A stretch of 64,000 nucleotides of DNA from Veillonella seminalis. Its GTDB lineage: Bacteria; Bacillota; Negativicutes; Veillonellales; Veillonellaceae. The notes under the pieces are model-generated. The model was not told the DNA's origin. It saw only the letters and a list, made by a program, of their open reading frames with translations, and did not search any database. This document shows positions 1-8,546 of this stretch, piece after piece. The stretch's first letter is position 1. Each line of letters opens with the position of its first letter. A program made the position numbers and the translations under genes. Location of the stretch: positions 124,001-188,000 of the forward strand of contig NZ_RQUZ01000002.1 in the NCBI RefSeq assembly GCF_003992065.1, read 5' to 3'.

Positions 1-155
1 TCGTTACAATACACCGGCACATTGGCTGCCACCGGCTCCGTTGCTAAGTGTACCGGAGCAATACCAATAACTACCGGCACATCAGCGTTCACTGTCGCAA
101 TTTGCTGTAAAGATGTCGCTTTTTCGCTAACACCAATACCATGCTTAATTTCCAT
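1..155 (-). CDS. Phage tail sheath protein, N-terminal part only
   Basis: The first 51 codons of a leftward gene that runs off the window. The start is ATG at 155, preceded by a strong GGAGGAAATT ribosome binding site. The N-terminus begins MEIKHGIGVSEKATSLQQI and continues to a GIAPVHLA motif, the usual opening of contractile-tail sheath subunits of P2/Mu-like phages (family knowledge). Position supports this, because it follows the head-completion and tail-terminator genes of the morphogenesis operon. The sheath polymerises around the tail tube and contracts on infection, so the phage would be a myovirus. The assignment rests on a short stretch. Confidence 0.72.
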   Translation of the reverse strand, partial: MEIKHGIGVSEKATSLQQIATVNADVPVVIGIAPVHLATEPVAANVPVYCN

Positions 156-174
156 AATTTCCTCCTATTCCTAA

Positions 175-462
175 TTAACGGTTGGCCGCATCATATTCCG
201 GTGTGCCTTTAGTGTGCATTTTTTGCACTTTATCCGCATAATCAGCAGTCTTTACAATTAAACGCCGTAAGTACGGCTTTTCATTTAATTCCGCTTCAAT
301 ATAATCTGGCACACCACCAAAATACACCGCATTTTTTACCAATTTATATCCCGGTTGAGTCGGACCAATGTAAATATAATTAGCCGCTTCCGGTTGCTTT
401 TCCACTACCGGGCCCGGCTCCATTACTACTTCCGGCTTAACCTCATTCAAAATCTTCGCCAT
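175..462 (-). CDS. Small phage protein before the tail sheath gene, unknown function
   Basis: A 95-residue protein starting at ATG 462 behind a GGAGGTG site and overlapping the 3' end of the upstream gene by 20 nt, so it is probably translationally coupled. It has a proline- and glutamate-rich N-terminal third (residues 8-28) and a mixed C-terminus with no transmembrane segment or known motif. Its slot between a tail-terminator-like gene and the sheath gene is often filled by small tail-assembly proteins in Mu-like and P2-like phages. I do not recognise the family, so the role is inferred from position only. Confidence 0.6.
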   Translation of the reverse strand: MAKILNEVKPEVVMEPGPVVEKQPEAANYIYIGPTQPGYKLVKNAVYFGGVPDYIEAELNEKPYLRRLIVKTADYADKVQKMHTKGTPEYDAANR

Positions 463-943
463 CCCAATTCACCTCCGGTACTGGCTTACCAATTTCATAG
501 CTAAAATACATCAACCCTTCCATGTGATTTACCCCTTGTTGCTCCGGTACTTCCCACTTAAAAGGCTCAGCTAAAACAAAACACCCGGATAAAAATCTAA
601 TCTTATCCAGGTGCTGTCTTACATGTTCTATTAAATTAAACAAGTCACGCCAACATTCATCGGTATTCGTATCGTAAGTGCCAAATGCGATATAGCCTCT
701 ACAGATACCACCTTGATTTGGTTTTCCGTCTTGTCCATCGGTTAATTTAATTAACACATAAGGGTACAAGCTATCATCCAAATTATCGTTACGGCGATTG
801 TTCTTTTCTTCAATCGGTATAAACTGCTGATATACCGTTACCTTATTTTCTACGCCATCCACCCTAATAGGTAGAGAGTACCCAGTTAAGGCACTCTCTA
901 TCTCTTTTTTTAAGGCATCGGATAAAGCAAGAGGGGTAAGCAT
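443..943 (-). CDS. Putative phage tail terminator / tail completion protein
   Basis: A 166-residue protein whose ATG overlaps the stop of the GPZ-like gene by one base. Size (about 150-170 aa), acidic character and order (head-tail connector, GPZ-like, this gene, small ORF, sheath) match the tail-terminator position in contractile phages. Terminators of this kind form a ring that caps the tail tube and joins it to the head. No diagnostic motif is visible, so the call is mainly positional; a structure-based comparison with lambda gpU or Mu gp37-type folds would settle it. Confidence 0.5.
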   Translation of the reverse strand: MLTPLALSDALKKEIESALTGYSLPIRVDGVENKVTVYQQFIPIEEKNNRRNDNLDDSLYPYVLIKLTDGQDGKPNQGGICRGYIAFGTYDTNTDECWRDLFNLIEHVRQHLDKIRFLSGCFVLAEPFKWEVPEQQGVNHMEGLMYFSYEIGKPVPEVNWDGEDFE

Positions 944-1554
944 TACTTATCACCTGCCAATATCTGTTCTACGTTATGATCTAAGCGTTTATCAAATGTT
1001 TCCTTGATGTCCTTTTCAATGGTTTCTCGTGATTCATCACTACCTGCCATTGCCGCAATAGACGGCCCAAATAATTGATCAATGGCTGCTCGCCTTTGCA
1101 TTCCTTTGAATACGCCTATTTTATTTACCCTTTTCATATATTTACCGGGCAAACGCTTATAAATCCCAATGTGGCCATTTGTCATGACAGTTTTGAATGC
1201 TCCCGGCAATGCATTACCGCCATTTTTTACATTAGCCGTCAATATACGACCTCGTCCAAACGTCATTTTTTTAGGGCTATGAGCAAAGTCTCGTAATGGC
1301 TGTGCACCGCTCGTCACATTAATCGTGGCTGATATATCCTCTCCGGTATCCGGTTTCGTAACTTTAATCGACTTCTTAATCAGGCCCACCTTGCCGATAT
1401 AATTGTAGTTGTCCTTAATTGCATCGGATACCGTTTTTCCTGAACGTTTTGCAGTCTCATTAATCGTACGGCGTAACACCTTAATGGCCCCATTGGGTAT
1501 ATTTTCTAACTTCTTTTCCAATGCTTTGATTTCAGATGTATCAATGAGTATCAT
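943..1554 (-). CDS. GPZ-like prophage minor tail protein
   Basis: A 203-residue basic protein resembling the prophage minor tail protein Z (GPZ) family: an N-terminal helix with the KALEKKLENIPNGAIKVLRR pattern, a central FGRGRILTANVKNG stretch and a C-terminal IDQLFGPSIAAM motif followed by a long helix. Members are head-tail joining or tail completion proteins. The gene overlaps the stop of the upstream connector gene by 4 nt (1551-1554) and abuts the downstream terminator-like gene, consistent with one morphogenesis transcript. The family call rests on remembered motif shape. Confidence 0.62.
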   Translation of the reverse strand: MILIDTSEIKALEKKLENIPNGAIKVLRRTINETAKRSGKTVSDAIKDNYNYIGKVGLIKKSIKVTKPDTGEDISATINVTSGAQPLRDFAHSPKKMTFGRGRILTANVKNGGNALPGAFKTVMTNGHIGIYKRLPGKYMKRVNKIGVFKGMQRRAAIDQLFGPSIAAMAGSDESRETIEKDIKETFDKRLDHNVEQILAGDK

Positions 1555-1874
1555 CCTACATCACTTCCTAAGATCAAGATGGCTAATCCGCAATCATCTG
1601 TGGCCGATATAACACTATATGTTAGCCCATCGACTCTGCAATAATCACCTTCTACCGGCAATCTTACCAAATCTCTTACTTTGGCGTGAACATATAAGTA
1701 CACCTCATAGCTGCCATCAAAGCCTTGCCTGAAGCGATCATTTAATAACTTACTTGTATTCTTTTCAACAATGGCCAAGACTTCTTTATCATCAATGATA
1801 TGCATTTCGCCAAAATCGGAAAATAATACATTATCAATATCTCGCTTAATCTGATTGCGTAAACAGCTAGCCAA
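1551..1874 (-). CDS. Phage head-tail connector/adaptor-like protein
   Basis: A 107-residue protein beginning MASCLRNQIKRDIDNVLFSDFGE. Size, beta-rich C-terminal half (VKVRDL-type strand, GDYCRVDGLTYSVIS, LAILILGSDVG) and location directly after the decoration-type gene fit small head-tail stoppers such as lambda gpFII or Mu gp36-like proteins. The first codons overlap the end of the upstream gene by 8 nt, typical of coupled phage head genes. No catalytic motif is expected. The assignment is positional plus fold-like impression. Confidence 0.5.
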   Translation of the reverse strand: MASCLRNQIKRDIDNVLFSDFGEMHIIDDKEVLAIVEKNTSKLLNDRFRQGFDGSYEVYLYVHAKVRDLVRLPVEGDYCRVDGLTYSVISATDDCGLAILILGSDVG

Positions 1875-2190
1875 TTTTAACCGCTACAACACCGGCTGTT
1901 GCGGCGGCTTTATCACTAACTGCAATACCGGCCGGAGTATTACCATCGGCTGTGATTGTAATTTCTTTGTTTGTTTTAGACCAATATACTGCATCACCAA
2001 CTGCCATTTTATCGGAGGCCTTAGCCTGAATTTCATATACACCGGCAATACCTACTGTACCGGAACCGCCAGCCGGAATATTTTCCAACGCCACCCCGAT
2101 ACGAGTCGCAAATGCTACTACATTGCCATATGCAACGGCTTCCGTTGCTGTAATTGTTACAGTCTCCCCTTTGTTAATATACGTTGCCAT
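1867..2190 (-). CDS. DUF2190-type capsid decoration protein
   Basis: A 107-residue glycine-, alanine- and threonine-rich protein beginning MATYINKGETVTITATEAVA, with AYGNVVAF and VGDAVYWSKTNKEIT segments. This is the pattern of the DUF2190 family, encoded just after the major capsid gene in many siphoviruses and myoviruses and thought to decorate the capsid. The start has a GGAGGATTAA ribosome binding site 14 nt downstream of the capsid gene stop. Context (protease/capsid fusion upstream, connector downstream) agrees. Confidence 0.75.
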   Translation of the reverse strand: MATYINKGETVTITATEAVAYGNVVAFATRIGVALENIPAGGSGTVGIAGVYEIQAKASDKMAVGDAVYWSKTNKEITITADGNTPAGIAVSDKAAATAGVVAVKIG

Positions 2191-2203
2191 AATTTAATCC
2201 TCC

Positions 2204-4093
2204 TTATTCTGCACTTTTATACAAACCTTTGTGATCTAAGGCCTGTACGCCATAATCCATATAAATACGATATTCCATGCCTAATGTATCCCACGCTACA
2301 CGAGATTCAATCGTAGGAGCATTTTTACCATTGAGATAAGATACTTCGATAGTATCCACACCTAAGCCTGGAGCTGCTGCTAAATACCAAGCAGTTTCAC
2401 TAATTGCATCTAATTCCGCATCAGTAACAATGGTAAGAGAGGATGCAAACGGATTTACAACCGCTGCGTTCGATTGACTAGGATCAGCCATAGAATGAAT
2501 TAACTGATATGCTTTTGTTTCCAGTGCAGCCGGCACAATCAAATACTTAGGAGCAATCCCCAACGTTTCTTTGTTACGGATGTTCTTTTGTACACGCATT
2601 GCACGGCGGCCTTCAGATAATGCTTCTACAGTGAGATCGGATGCACTACCCAAATTGCCTTTTTTAGTGTCATATAATTTACTGTCGCTTAATACTTTAT
2701 ATACCAAACGGTTAATGCCACGGCGTGCGGCAGCTGCATAAGATCGTGGAATCTTAGTAAGCATACCTAAATCATCATTGATAATTGCTTGGCGAGTAAG
2801 GCCAAAGCTACGGCCAAATGTAAGCAACACTTTATCTACACCGGCATCCGTCAACTCATCATATTTAAACTCGCCATTTTCTTTGATTTCAACCAATTCA
2901 CCAGCCTCAGAAATTTGTACGGCTTTAGTTGGTTTGAAATCAGAAAGACTTCCTACAGAAGTAAATTGTTCAAATGTTGTTGGTGCCGCTTGATATGCTG
3001 TAGCTGCAGCTTTATTGACGGTGGATGCCATAATATTCGGGAATGCACCGGTACCGGTTAACGCAGCACGAATTAAATCGGCATCATCCATATAGCGTGC
3101 ATTAGCTTTGCCCTCACGTTCAAGAGTATCAATCATCAATTCACGTAAACGCATACCACGATACTGCATGGCACCTTCTGCCGGATTTACTACACTGATA
3201 CCGCCACGCATTAAGATGGAATCAGATACCGCTTCACGAATCTTATCGGCTTCTTGAGCCCCCTGGCGAATTTCTGCCATATTGCTAGGCACTGCCGCAC
3301 GTTCTTCAGCTAACTTATTTAATACTGCAGTTTGTACCGATGCCACGGTTGCACCACTGCGAATATATTCATCGGCATTAATGTCAAAATTACGGCATAA
3401 TGCTGTAATATCTGCAGCACGTGTGCGTTCTGCTTCTGCAGCTGCTGCACGAATTTCTTCTTCATTTACTACTGGTGCAAGCACCGGTTGTGCTACTTCT
3501 GTACGCACATTATCTACTTCATGATTTTTTCCTGGCATAACTTTTTCTTCCTCCTCATTAATTACAAATTCCTCTTCACTGCGGCCTACGCCTACAGTCG
3601 CATCGGCCGGAACAGATACGATGCTAATTTCTAACGGTTCCCAACGCCTTGCAATGCTTGCCGGTCCCGTCACCCCCGGCATAGTTGCCGATTGCTTACC
3701 TGCTTCTATATCTTCCCAGCTATCTACTCGATAACCAACGGATACACCTTGCAATGTTCCGCTTTTTACCTTTTCGTAGATAATGTTAGATTGTTCATCC
3801 GCATCAAACCGTACATCTGCATAAGCCTTATTGTCCGTAATCTCTACTGCTTCAATGTGGCCAATAACTTGATCCCGATTATGGTTATACAATAAACAAC
3901 CTAATCCGCTATTAAAACGCTGCAGGTTAATCGCTTCAGGAGCACAATGCAAAATTTCTGCCCCGAACCACCGTTGATATGGCTCTTCGGATGCAAATGA
4001 CAATCTGACAGTTCGTGTTTCTTCGTTTACCGCATCACGATTCAACTGCATTTGTCGAGTTGCTTGACTCCTGTTGCCCTGTTGCTGTGGCAT
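2204..4093 (-). CDS. Fused HK97-type prohead protease and major capsid protein
   Basis: A 629-residue protein. I chose the ATG at 4093 because it follows GGAGGAAATAATA; the frame stays open upstream to 4165 but those codons lie inside the portal gene. Residues about 20-190 look like an HK97 prohead protease (YNHNRDQVIGHIE with a candidate catalytic His, then the VSVGYRV strand and SIVSVPAD). Residues about 200-300 are helical, like a scaffold (delta) domain. Residues about 330-629 look like an HK97-fold major capsid protein (NKAAATAYQAAPTTFEQF and FGRSFGLTRQAIINDDLGM). Fusing protease, scaffold and shell means the precursor must cleave itself during maturation. The start overlaps the portal gene end by 59 nt. 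Confidence 0.85.
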   Translation of the reverse strand: MPQQQGNRSQATRQMQLNRDAVNEETRTVRLSFASEEPYQRWFGAEILHCAPEAINLQRFNSGLGCLLYNHNRDQVIGHIEAVEITDNKAYADVRFDADEQSNIIYEKVKSGTLQGVSVGYRVDSWEDIEAGKQSATMPGVTGPASIARRWEPLEISIVSVPADATVGVGRSEEEFVINEEEEKVMPGKNHEVDNVRTEVAQPVLAPVVNEEEIRAAAAEAERTRAADITALCRNFDINADEYIRSGATVASVQTAVLNKLAEERAAVPSNMAEIRQGAQEADKIREAVSDSILMRGGISVVNPAEGAMQYRGMRLRELMIDTLEREGKANARYMDDADLIRAALTGTGAFPNIMASTVNKAAATAYQAAPTTFEQFTSVGSLSDFKPTKAVQISEAGELVEIKENGEFKYDELTDAGVDKVLLTFGRSFGLTRQAIINDDLGMLTKIPRSYAAAARRGINRLVYKVLSDSKLYDTKKGNLGSASDLTVEALSEGRRAMRVQKNIRNKETLGIAPKYLIVPAALETKAYQLIHSMADPSQSNAAVVNPFASSLTIVTDAELDAISETAWYLAAAPGLGVDTIEVSYLNGKNAPTIESRVAWDTLGMEYRIYMDYGVQALDHKGLYKSAE

Positions 4094-5558
4094 TATTATT
4101 TCCTCCTTCCATTTTGATACCATACTCAGCCTCCAGCTTTTTAATGTACGCCAGTTCCGCTGCACGTTGTTCCATCACATCTTTCCAATCCAAACCTTTA
4201 TTGGCACAGATGTTGGCCAACGTATCTTGGCCAGTCTTTAATGCAATACGGTTTGCATTGGCTTCCTTCAATGGATCAATCCACGGCTGTCCCGGCATAC
4301 TCCAAGCACATGCATTGATATATTCTTCCCGGTTTTCCCAATAGTCTTTAATTTTGACCGTTCCAGCCAAAACCAAACTATCTAGAAAAGCCTCGAATAC
4401 ATCGTTAAGCATGTGATTTATCATAAAACGCTGCAGGCGTTTGTATAGTTGCGTGTCCGTAATAAGTCCTTGCCGGGCACTCGAATAATTAACCTGGCTC
4501 ATGTCACGGCTTGTGGCCTCATAACTAAGCCCTTGGCCAGAACCAATAGCACGGATATATTGTGATACCATTTCTTTTGTGTTGCTTGCTTGTCCGGCCG
4601 GAATAACCGATGCTACATCATCCCCCGGTTGTAATTCCATGATCATGCCCGGAGATATTCGGCTTCGAGTGTAGCCGGTAGCCGGATCATAGTCTTTACC
4701 TTCCGGCGGATTCTGGTTCATGGATCGCCCCACGGCCCCCATAGGCAAGGCACGCTTAATAAATGCAGAGATACATGCTAAGATTTTTTCCTTAATCGAT
4801 ATTGTATCCATGTATTCTTCCATATCATTGACTCGTTCAATCGCCTTAGCCAGCGGTGGCATTTCACGGATTTGTGACGGCAATTCTTTTTGCCACAATG
4901 CAATCACTCGATTCGCTTCAATTCTTTTACTTTGTGGTAGCGTCCATCCATCCGGGCTCGTTGACAGTAAGTGATACGCCATTGGCTTTTGATTTTCGTT
5001 GACTTCTACACCATTAATAATCGTATATTGCCCCGGCTTAGTAATTAGTGTTTCATCAAGATCATCAACTTCTTTTGCCTGCAACTGGAATGGAAATCGC
5101 TTAGAGCCGGTATTACATTTAAGAAGCAAAATACCTCCATCTACACGCATTCGCCGTAAGGCCATAGCACATAATTCATCAAAACTCTGCATGCCGGTAA
5201 TATCACAATTCTTAGGCTTGCTCCACTCAGCAAATAATTTTTCGATTTGATTATTAAGCTTCTCATCCTCGGTTTTCATCCGCAATGTAAATCCGGTGCC
5301 AACAACATTATTTTCAAAGGCAATTAAAATAGAGCCTAATATATCACTATTACGCTCCATGTCTCTTGCCTTAGCCCGAATAATACTTCTTGCCGGCGTA
5401 TTAACTTGTTCAGCCTTGCCGTTCGTAGGGAGCCACCCTAAACTACTGTTATTATTTTTGCCTGCCTTGTAGGTATTTGATAACCCATTCCGCCATGCTT
5501 GCCGTTCGTACGCCCATTGAGGGCTAAACCAAGCAATGGCCTTGTCTAAAATGTTCAT
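4035..5558 (-). CDS. Phage portal protein, lambda gpB family
   Basis: A 507-residue lambda-type portal. The N-terminus (MNILDKAIAWFSPQWAYERQ, then PARSIIRAKARDMERNSD and NVVGTGFTLR) and central VDGGILLLK and DDLDETL segments are typical of this family. Portals form the dodecameric channel through which terminase threads DNA. The gene sits between the gpW-like connector and the protease/capsid gene, as in lambda (W-B-C-D-E). Its last 59 nt overlap the chosen start of the protease/capsid gene. The C-terminal tail is asparagine- and serine-rich and looks disordered. Confidence 0.9.
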   Translation of the reverse strand: MNILDKAIAWFSPQWAYERQAWRNGLSNTYKAGKNNNSSLGWLPTNGKAEQVNTPARSIIRAKARDMERNSDILGSILIAFENNVVGTGFTLRMKTEDEKLNNQIEKLFAEWSKPKNCDITGMQSFDELCAMALRRMRVDGGILLLKCNTGSKRFPFQLQAKEVDDLDETLITKPGQYTIINGVEVNENQKPMAYHLLSTSPDGWTLPQSKRIEANRVIALWQKELPSQIREMPPLAKAIERVNDMEEYMDTISIKEKILACISAFIKRALPMGAVGRSMNQNPPEGKDYDPATGYTRSRISPGMIMELQPGDDVASVIPAGQASNTKEMVSQYIRAIGSGQGLSYEATSRDMSQVNYSSARQGLITDTQLYKRLQRFMINHMLNDVFEAFLDSLVLAGTVKIKDYWENREEYINACAWSMPGQPWIDPLKEANANRIALKTGQDTLANICANKGLDWKDVMEQRAAELAYIKKLEAEYGIKMEGGNNNATATGQQESSNSTNAVES

Positions 5559-5561
5559 AGT

Positions 5562-5777
5562 TTACCCTCTCATATAAGCCGCAACAAAGGCACCGCCGCC
5601 ATTTTCAACCATAGCGATATCGGCCATCAATCTTCGCCGTTCTTTATATAACGTGGCCAAATCGCCACGCCTAACCATCGTATCCGAGGATAACCGGTAT
5701 TCTTGTGCACCACTTTCAATATTGCTAATTGCCTCATTGATGGATGCTAATTGTTTTTTCAATTCTTGTAAATCCAT
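5562..5777 (-). CDS. gpW-like head-tail joining protein
   Basis: A 71-residue, two-helix protein: MDLQELKKQLASINEAIS, then a loop and LATLYKERRRLMADIAMVE, ending GGAFVAAYMRG. Lambda gpW is 68 aa with a similar helix-loop-helix pattern and lies between terminase large subunit and portal, which is exactly the position here (2 nt gap to the terminase gene, 3 nt to portal). gpW-type proteins stabilise DNA in the filled head and form the platform for tail attachment. The call rests on length, order and helix pattern. Confidence 0.72.
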   Translation of the reverse strand: MDLQELKKQLASINEAISNIESGAQEYRLSSDTMVRRGDLATLYKERRRLMADIAMVENGGGAFVAAYMRG

Positions 5778-5778
5778 A

Positions 5779-7632
5779 TCATACTCCTAACCAATCATCA
5801 CCAAATTCATCGTTTGATTGCTTACGCCCTTGATGCTGGGCACTTGTATTATTTATTTGTACTTGTTCACCGAGATACCTTACTGATAACAAATCCGCTG
5901 CAAGGGCTGCATAAACTTCAGTATCTAAATAGTGATTGTCTATTCCGGAAGATTTAGGCACCCAAGAGGCCACACGCCGATTATTCTTAATCGTTTCAAT
6001 CTTGTGTTCCGCTGTAATCATTTCTGCATACCGTCTATCACATCCGTTATAGACCATCCAGCAGCCTTCACCGAGTGGCCTTCTTAAATGTGCATAGATA
6101 AAATCCTTGTATTGATCCGTATTAATCACATACACCCCTTGTCCATTCCATGATTTACCGGAGGCATCAATATTGCTACGAGTGTACCTTGCTATCTTTT
6201 GACTGTTAGCAGCACCTTTAACCGGTACTGCCCAATCGCCGTTATATAAGCAAAATTCGTATATTTCGTCAGTTTTGTAACCGGAGTCAATGGCACATAA
6301 CTGCACCTGCCACCGGAGTTCGCCATCACTATCCGGGTAATGCCGGTTCATGATTTCTTCGATTTCTTCCAATGTTTCACAATAACCATGAGCAATGTTC
6401 TGGCTTGTAATTCGGTAGCCCCATGCTCTGATAGTCCAATAGTATCCATTTTTCTGCACGTCAACACCGGCCGTAAGTAATTGAGCCCACTCCGGCACAA
6501 CCCCTTCATCCAAATCACTTTCTTTAGACAATACAATGTCCGCATCAAGCGTATCTGCTTTATTTTCCCATGGCTCGCCCAACCAAGAATTTACAAAGTT
6601 TTGTAAATCGGTAGGATTATCTTTGGATGATAAAAATTCACTGGCTATTCGTCCAAATGTGACCCACGGACTATACAAACTGCTAATGCTAAATCCAACC
6701 TTACTGACAATACCGGCAACTTGGTTTTCTGCAATCCACTTACCTTGCTTCAGCATTTGCATCTTATGGCGATCATCAATACGGCCACCACAATAGGTGC
6801 ACTCATAATAAGCGGAATATCTAACAGTAGTAACATCGGAATGGCCTTCTTCATTTTTTGGCCATTTGATACCGCCAAACTCCAGCGTTTGCAATTTTCC
6901 GCAATGCGGACAAGGTACATAATATCTATACCGCACATCAGCTGCTTCATAGGCGGTGTAAATGTTCCCGGTTTTGAGAGTAGGGGTAGAACACATAAAC
7001 ATTTTACGAATTGGCCAGTTCTTCAATCGTTCACTGGCTAACTTGATTGGGCTGGCTTCTTTGCCGGCGAAAATAGGAAACTTGTCTATTTCGTCTAAAA
7101 ACAAAATAGGCACTGACCATGAGGCCAATGCACTAGGAGATCGGCTTGATGCAAACACCAAGAAACCGCCTTGATATTTAATCAAATCCACACTATTTCT
7201 ACTATCTACTTTTTCAGCCAACGTAGGGCAATTGCCAATCATCCGCTGCAGTCGTAATTCGCTAAATTGTTCTATCAAATTATCATCCGGCAGCACATAC
7301 ATGATCCGGCTTGGATTTTGGCTGATAGTGTAACCCACCATGTTAAGCATGGCTTCGGTTCCGCCAATCTGCGTACACTTCAGCCACACAATCTGTTCAA
7401 TTTCATCCTTATTAAAGCAGTCCATTATAAATTTCATATAGGGTACGTTGTTTGTATCCCACATGCCCGGCCGGCTAGTCTCCTGCGAACTCATTACACG
7501 GTATTTATCCGCCCATTCAGAAACCGTCAGCCGTTCCGGCGGCGTAAATATAGCTAATGCCCTTAATACGGCATTACTTAGATTTTGCCTTACTATATCT
7601 TCCGCTTGCTGTCTGCTTGGCTCCTGTCGCAA
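5779..7632 (-). CDS. Terminase large subunit, GpA family
   Basis: A 617-residue packaging motor of the lambda gpA class. The N-terminus carries LTVSEWADKYRVMSSQETSR and PYMKFIMDCFNKDEIEQIVW, typical of GpA terminases, followed by an ATPase core in which the adenine-binding and Walker-like region is TQIGGTEAML and the Walker B segment is VPILFLDEIDKFP. A CPHCGK/CTYCGG four-cysteine pair (residues about 240-290) forms a probable zinc site. The C-terminal nuclease half includes LLTAGVDVQKNGYYW and CAIDSGYKT. It cuts concatemeric DNA and pumps it into the prohead. The 5' end overlaps the small-subunit gene by 59 nt. Confidence 0.93.
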   Translation of the reverse strand: MRQEPSRQQAEDIVRQNLSNAVLRALAIFTPPERLTVSEWADKYRVMSSQETSRPGMWDTNNVPYMKFIMDCFNKDEIEQIVWLKCTQIGGTEAMLNMVGYTISQNPSRIMYVLPDDNLIEQFSELRLQRMIGNCPTLAEKVDSRNSVDLIKYQGGFLVFASSRSPSALASWSVPILFLDEIDKFPIFAGKEASPIKLASERLKNWPIRKMFMCSTPTLKTGNIYTAYEAADVRYRYYVPCPHCGKLQTLEFGGIKWPKNEEGHSDVTTVRYSAYYECTYCGGRIDDRHKMQMLKQGKWIAENQVAGIVSKVGFSISSLYSPWVTFGRIASEFLSSKDNPTDLQNFVNSWLGEPWENKADTLDADIVLSKESDLDEGVVPEWAQLLTAGVDVQKNGYYWTIRAWGYRITSQNIAHGYCETLEEIEEIMNRHYPDSDGELRWQVQLCAIDSGYKTDEIYEFCLYNGDWAVPVKGAANSQKIARYTRSNIDASGKSWNGQGVYVINTDQYKDFIYAHLRRPLGEGCWMVYNGCDRRYAEMITAEHKIETIKNNRRVASWVPKSSGIDNHYLDTEVYAALAADLLSVRYLGEQVQINNTSAQHQGRKQSNDEFGDDWLGV

Positions 7633-8101
7633 GTTGAGCTAACCCCCTTTCAATTTCACGTTCCACGGTATGCTTTACGTCAAACGCTACTTCTGGATAC
7701 TGATTATATATATCGGCCATGGTTTTTTGACCAATGGCCAGTAATGTTGTTTTTACCTGAGCAAAGGTTTCCTTCAGCCGTTCTTCAATTTCGGCAACGG
7801 CAATATACTCGCCAATGGCAGCCTTTTGTTTAAGTTCTTCATTATCTGCACGGGCTTCCCGGTAGCGTAAATCGGCTTTCAATTTTTGCTGTTCCAGACT
7901 TTCCCCATGCTCTGAATTTTTGATATTTTTAAACTCCAAACAGCCTTGAAGATCATACCAGCCGGTGGTTACTCGTGGCAGACCTTTTTTAGCCCATACA
8001 GCGACCGTTTTTTTATCAACGGCTAAAAGTCTGGCAATCGCTTGTGTGCTCGCTAAAATTCGTCCTTCGTTCATACGAAAAAACTTGTTCATGTCCTCCA
8101 C
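7574..8101 (-). CDS. Terminase small subunit, Nu1-like
   Basis: A 175-residue protein with an N-terminal winged-helix segment (STQAIARLLAVDKKTVAVWA, then GWYDLQGCLEF), a long helical linker (LEQQKLKADLRYREARADNE) and a C-terminal region resembling lambda Nu1 (AVAEIEERLKETFAQVKTTL). It recognises the packaging site and loads the large subunit. The start at 8101 is probably GTG with a GGGGGTG site 7 nt away; an in-frame ATG three codons later is the alternative. It lies directly upstream of and overlaps the large subunit gene. Confidence 0.82.
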   Translation of the reverse strand: MEDMNKFFRMNEGRILASTQAIARLLAVDKKTVAVWAKKGLPRVTTGWYDLQGCLEFKNIKNSEHGESLEQQKLKADLRYREARADNEELKQKAAIGEYIAVAEIEERLKETFAQVKTTLLAIGQKTMADIYNQYPEVAFDVKHTVEREIERGLAQLATGAKQTASGRYSKAKSK

Positions 8102-8165
8102 TAGTAAACACCCCCTTTGCTCTATTGGTTACCTTGATTTCTACAAATTTTTTGAGTGACTTTTC

Positions 8166-8198
8166 GGGCTCGCAAGCACCCGCAAGGGTGGATAGCCC
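8166..8198. other. Nested hairpin upstream of the terminase genes (candidate packaging or regulatory element)
   Basis: Two nested stems lie in the 130-bp gap before the terminase small-subunit gene. The outer stem pairs GGGCT (8166-8170) with AGCCC (8194-8198); the inner one pairs CACCC (8177-8181) with GGGTG (8186-8190) around a GCAA tetraloop. There is no T-run after it. Packaging sites in lambda-like phages lie just upstream of the small terminase gene, so this may be part of cos or pac, or an RNA element in the late leader. Confidence 0.4.
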
Positions 8199-8231
8199 TG
8201 GAAAGTACCTTGAATTTTGGAAGCGACTCCA

Positions 8232-8429
8232 TTACTTGTATACTTTTCTATCATCGGCCACATATCTCCCATGCTCTCGTCTCACTCTGGCACAACGATG
8301 CTTAACTAGCGTCTTGCTATCAGCGAATGTCCTACACATTCCATCAATGCTGATGGCCTTAGCCTTGCACCAGCCGTGCCGGTTATTCAGGCACCGCCGC
8401 TTATTGCAATGCACATCAGTCATCACCAT
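8232..8429 (-). CDS. Small cysteine-rich phage protein
   Basis: About 65 residues from the ATG at 8429 (an ATG two codons on is equally possible). It has a C-C-x(7)-C-x(10)-C pattern: VHCNKRRCLNNRHGWCKAK followed by a later GMCRTF. This spacing resembles small zinc-binding proteins of the DUF1540 type, though I cannot confirm membership. The ribosome binding site is weak. It sits alone between a terminator and the terminase operon, so it may be the first gene of the late transcript. Function unknown. Confidence 0.45.
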   Translation of the reverse strand: MVMTDVHCNKRRCLNNRHGWCKAKAISIDGMCRTFADSKTLVKHRCARVRREHGRYVADDRKVYK

Positions 8430-8453
8430 CACGCCCAATCTATTTTGACAAAC

Positions 8454-8485
8454 AAAAAAGGCATCAGCTTATGCTGATACCTTTT
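8454..8485 (-). terminator. Bidirectional intrinsic terminator after the late regulator gene
   Basis: A nine-position stem with one mismatch pairs GGCATCAGC (8460-8468) with GCTGATACC (8473-8481) around a TTAT loop. It is flanked by A6 on the left, giving U6 on the minus transcript, and T4 on the right. It ends the early/middle leftward transcript after the ArpU-like gene and separates it from the late operon. Confidence 0.75.
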
Positions 8486-8546
8486 ATTACACACTACTAT
8501 GTTATCATGTTTTTACTTTGGTGTCAGTCCGCAATTAGTCCGCAAA

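Noticed and set aside
1855-2316. Long plus-strand ORF opposite the capsid decoration gene
   Set aside because: A shadow of the leftward head genes with repetitive Cys/Asn/Tyr content and no start signal.
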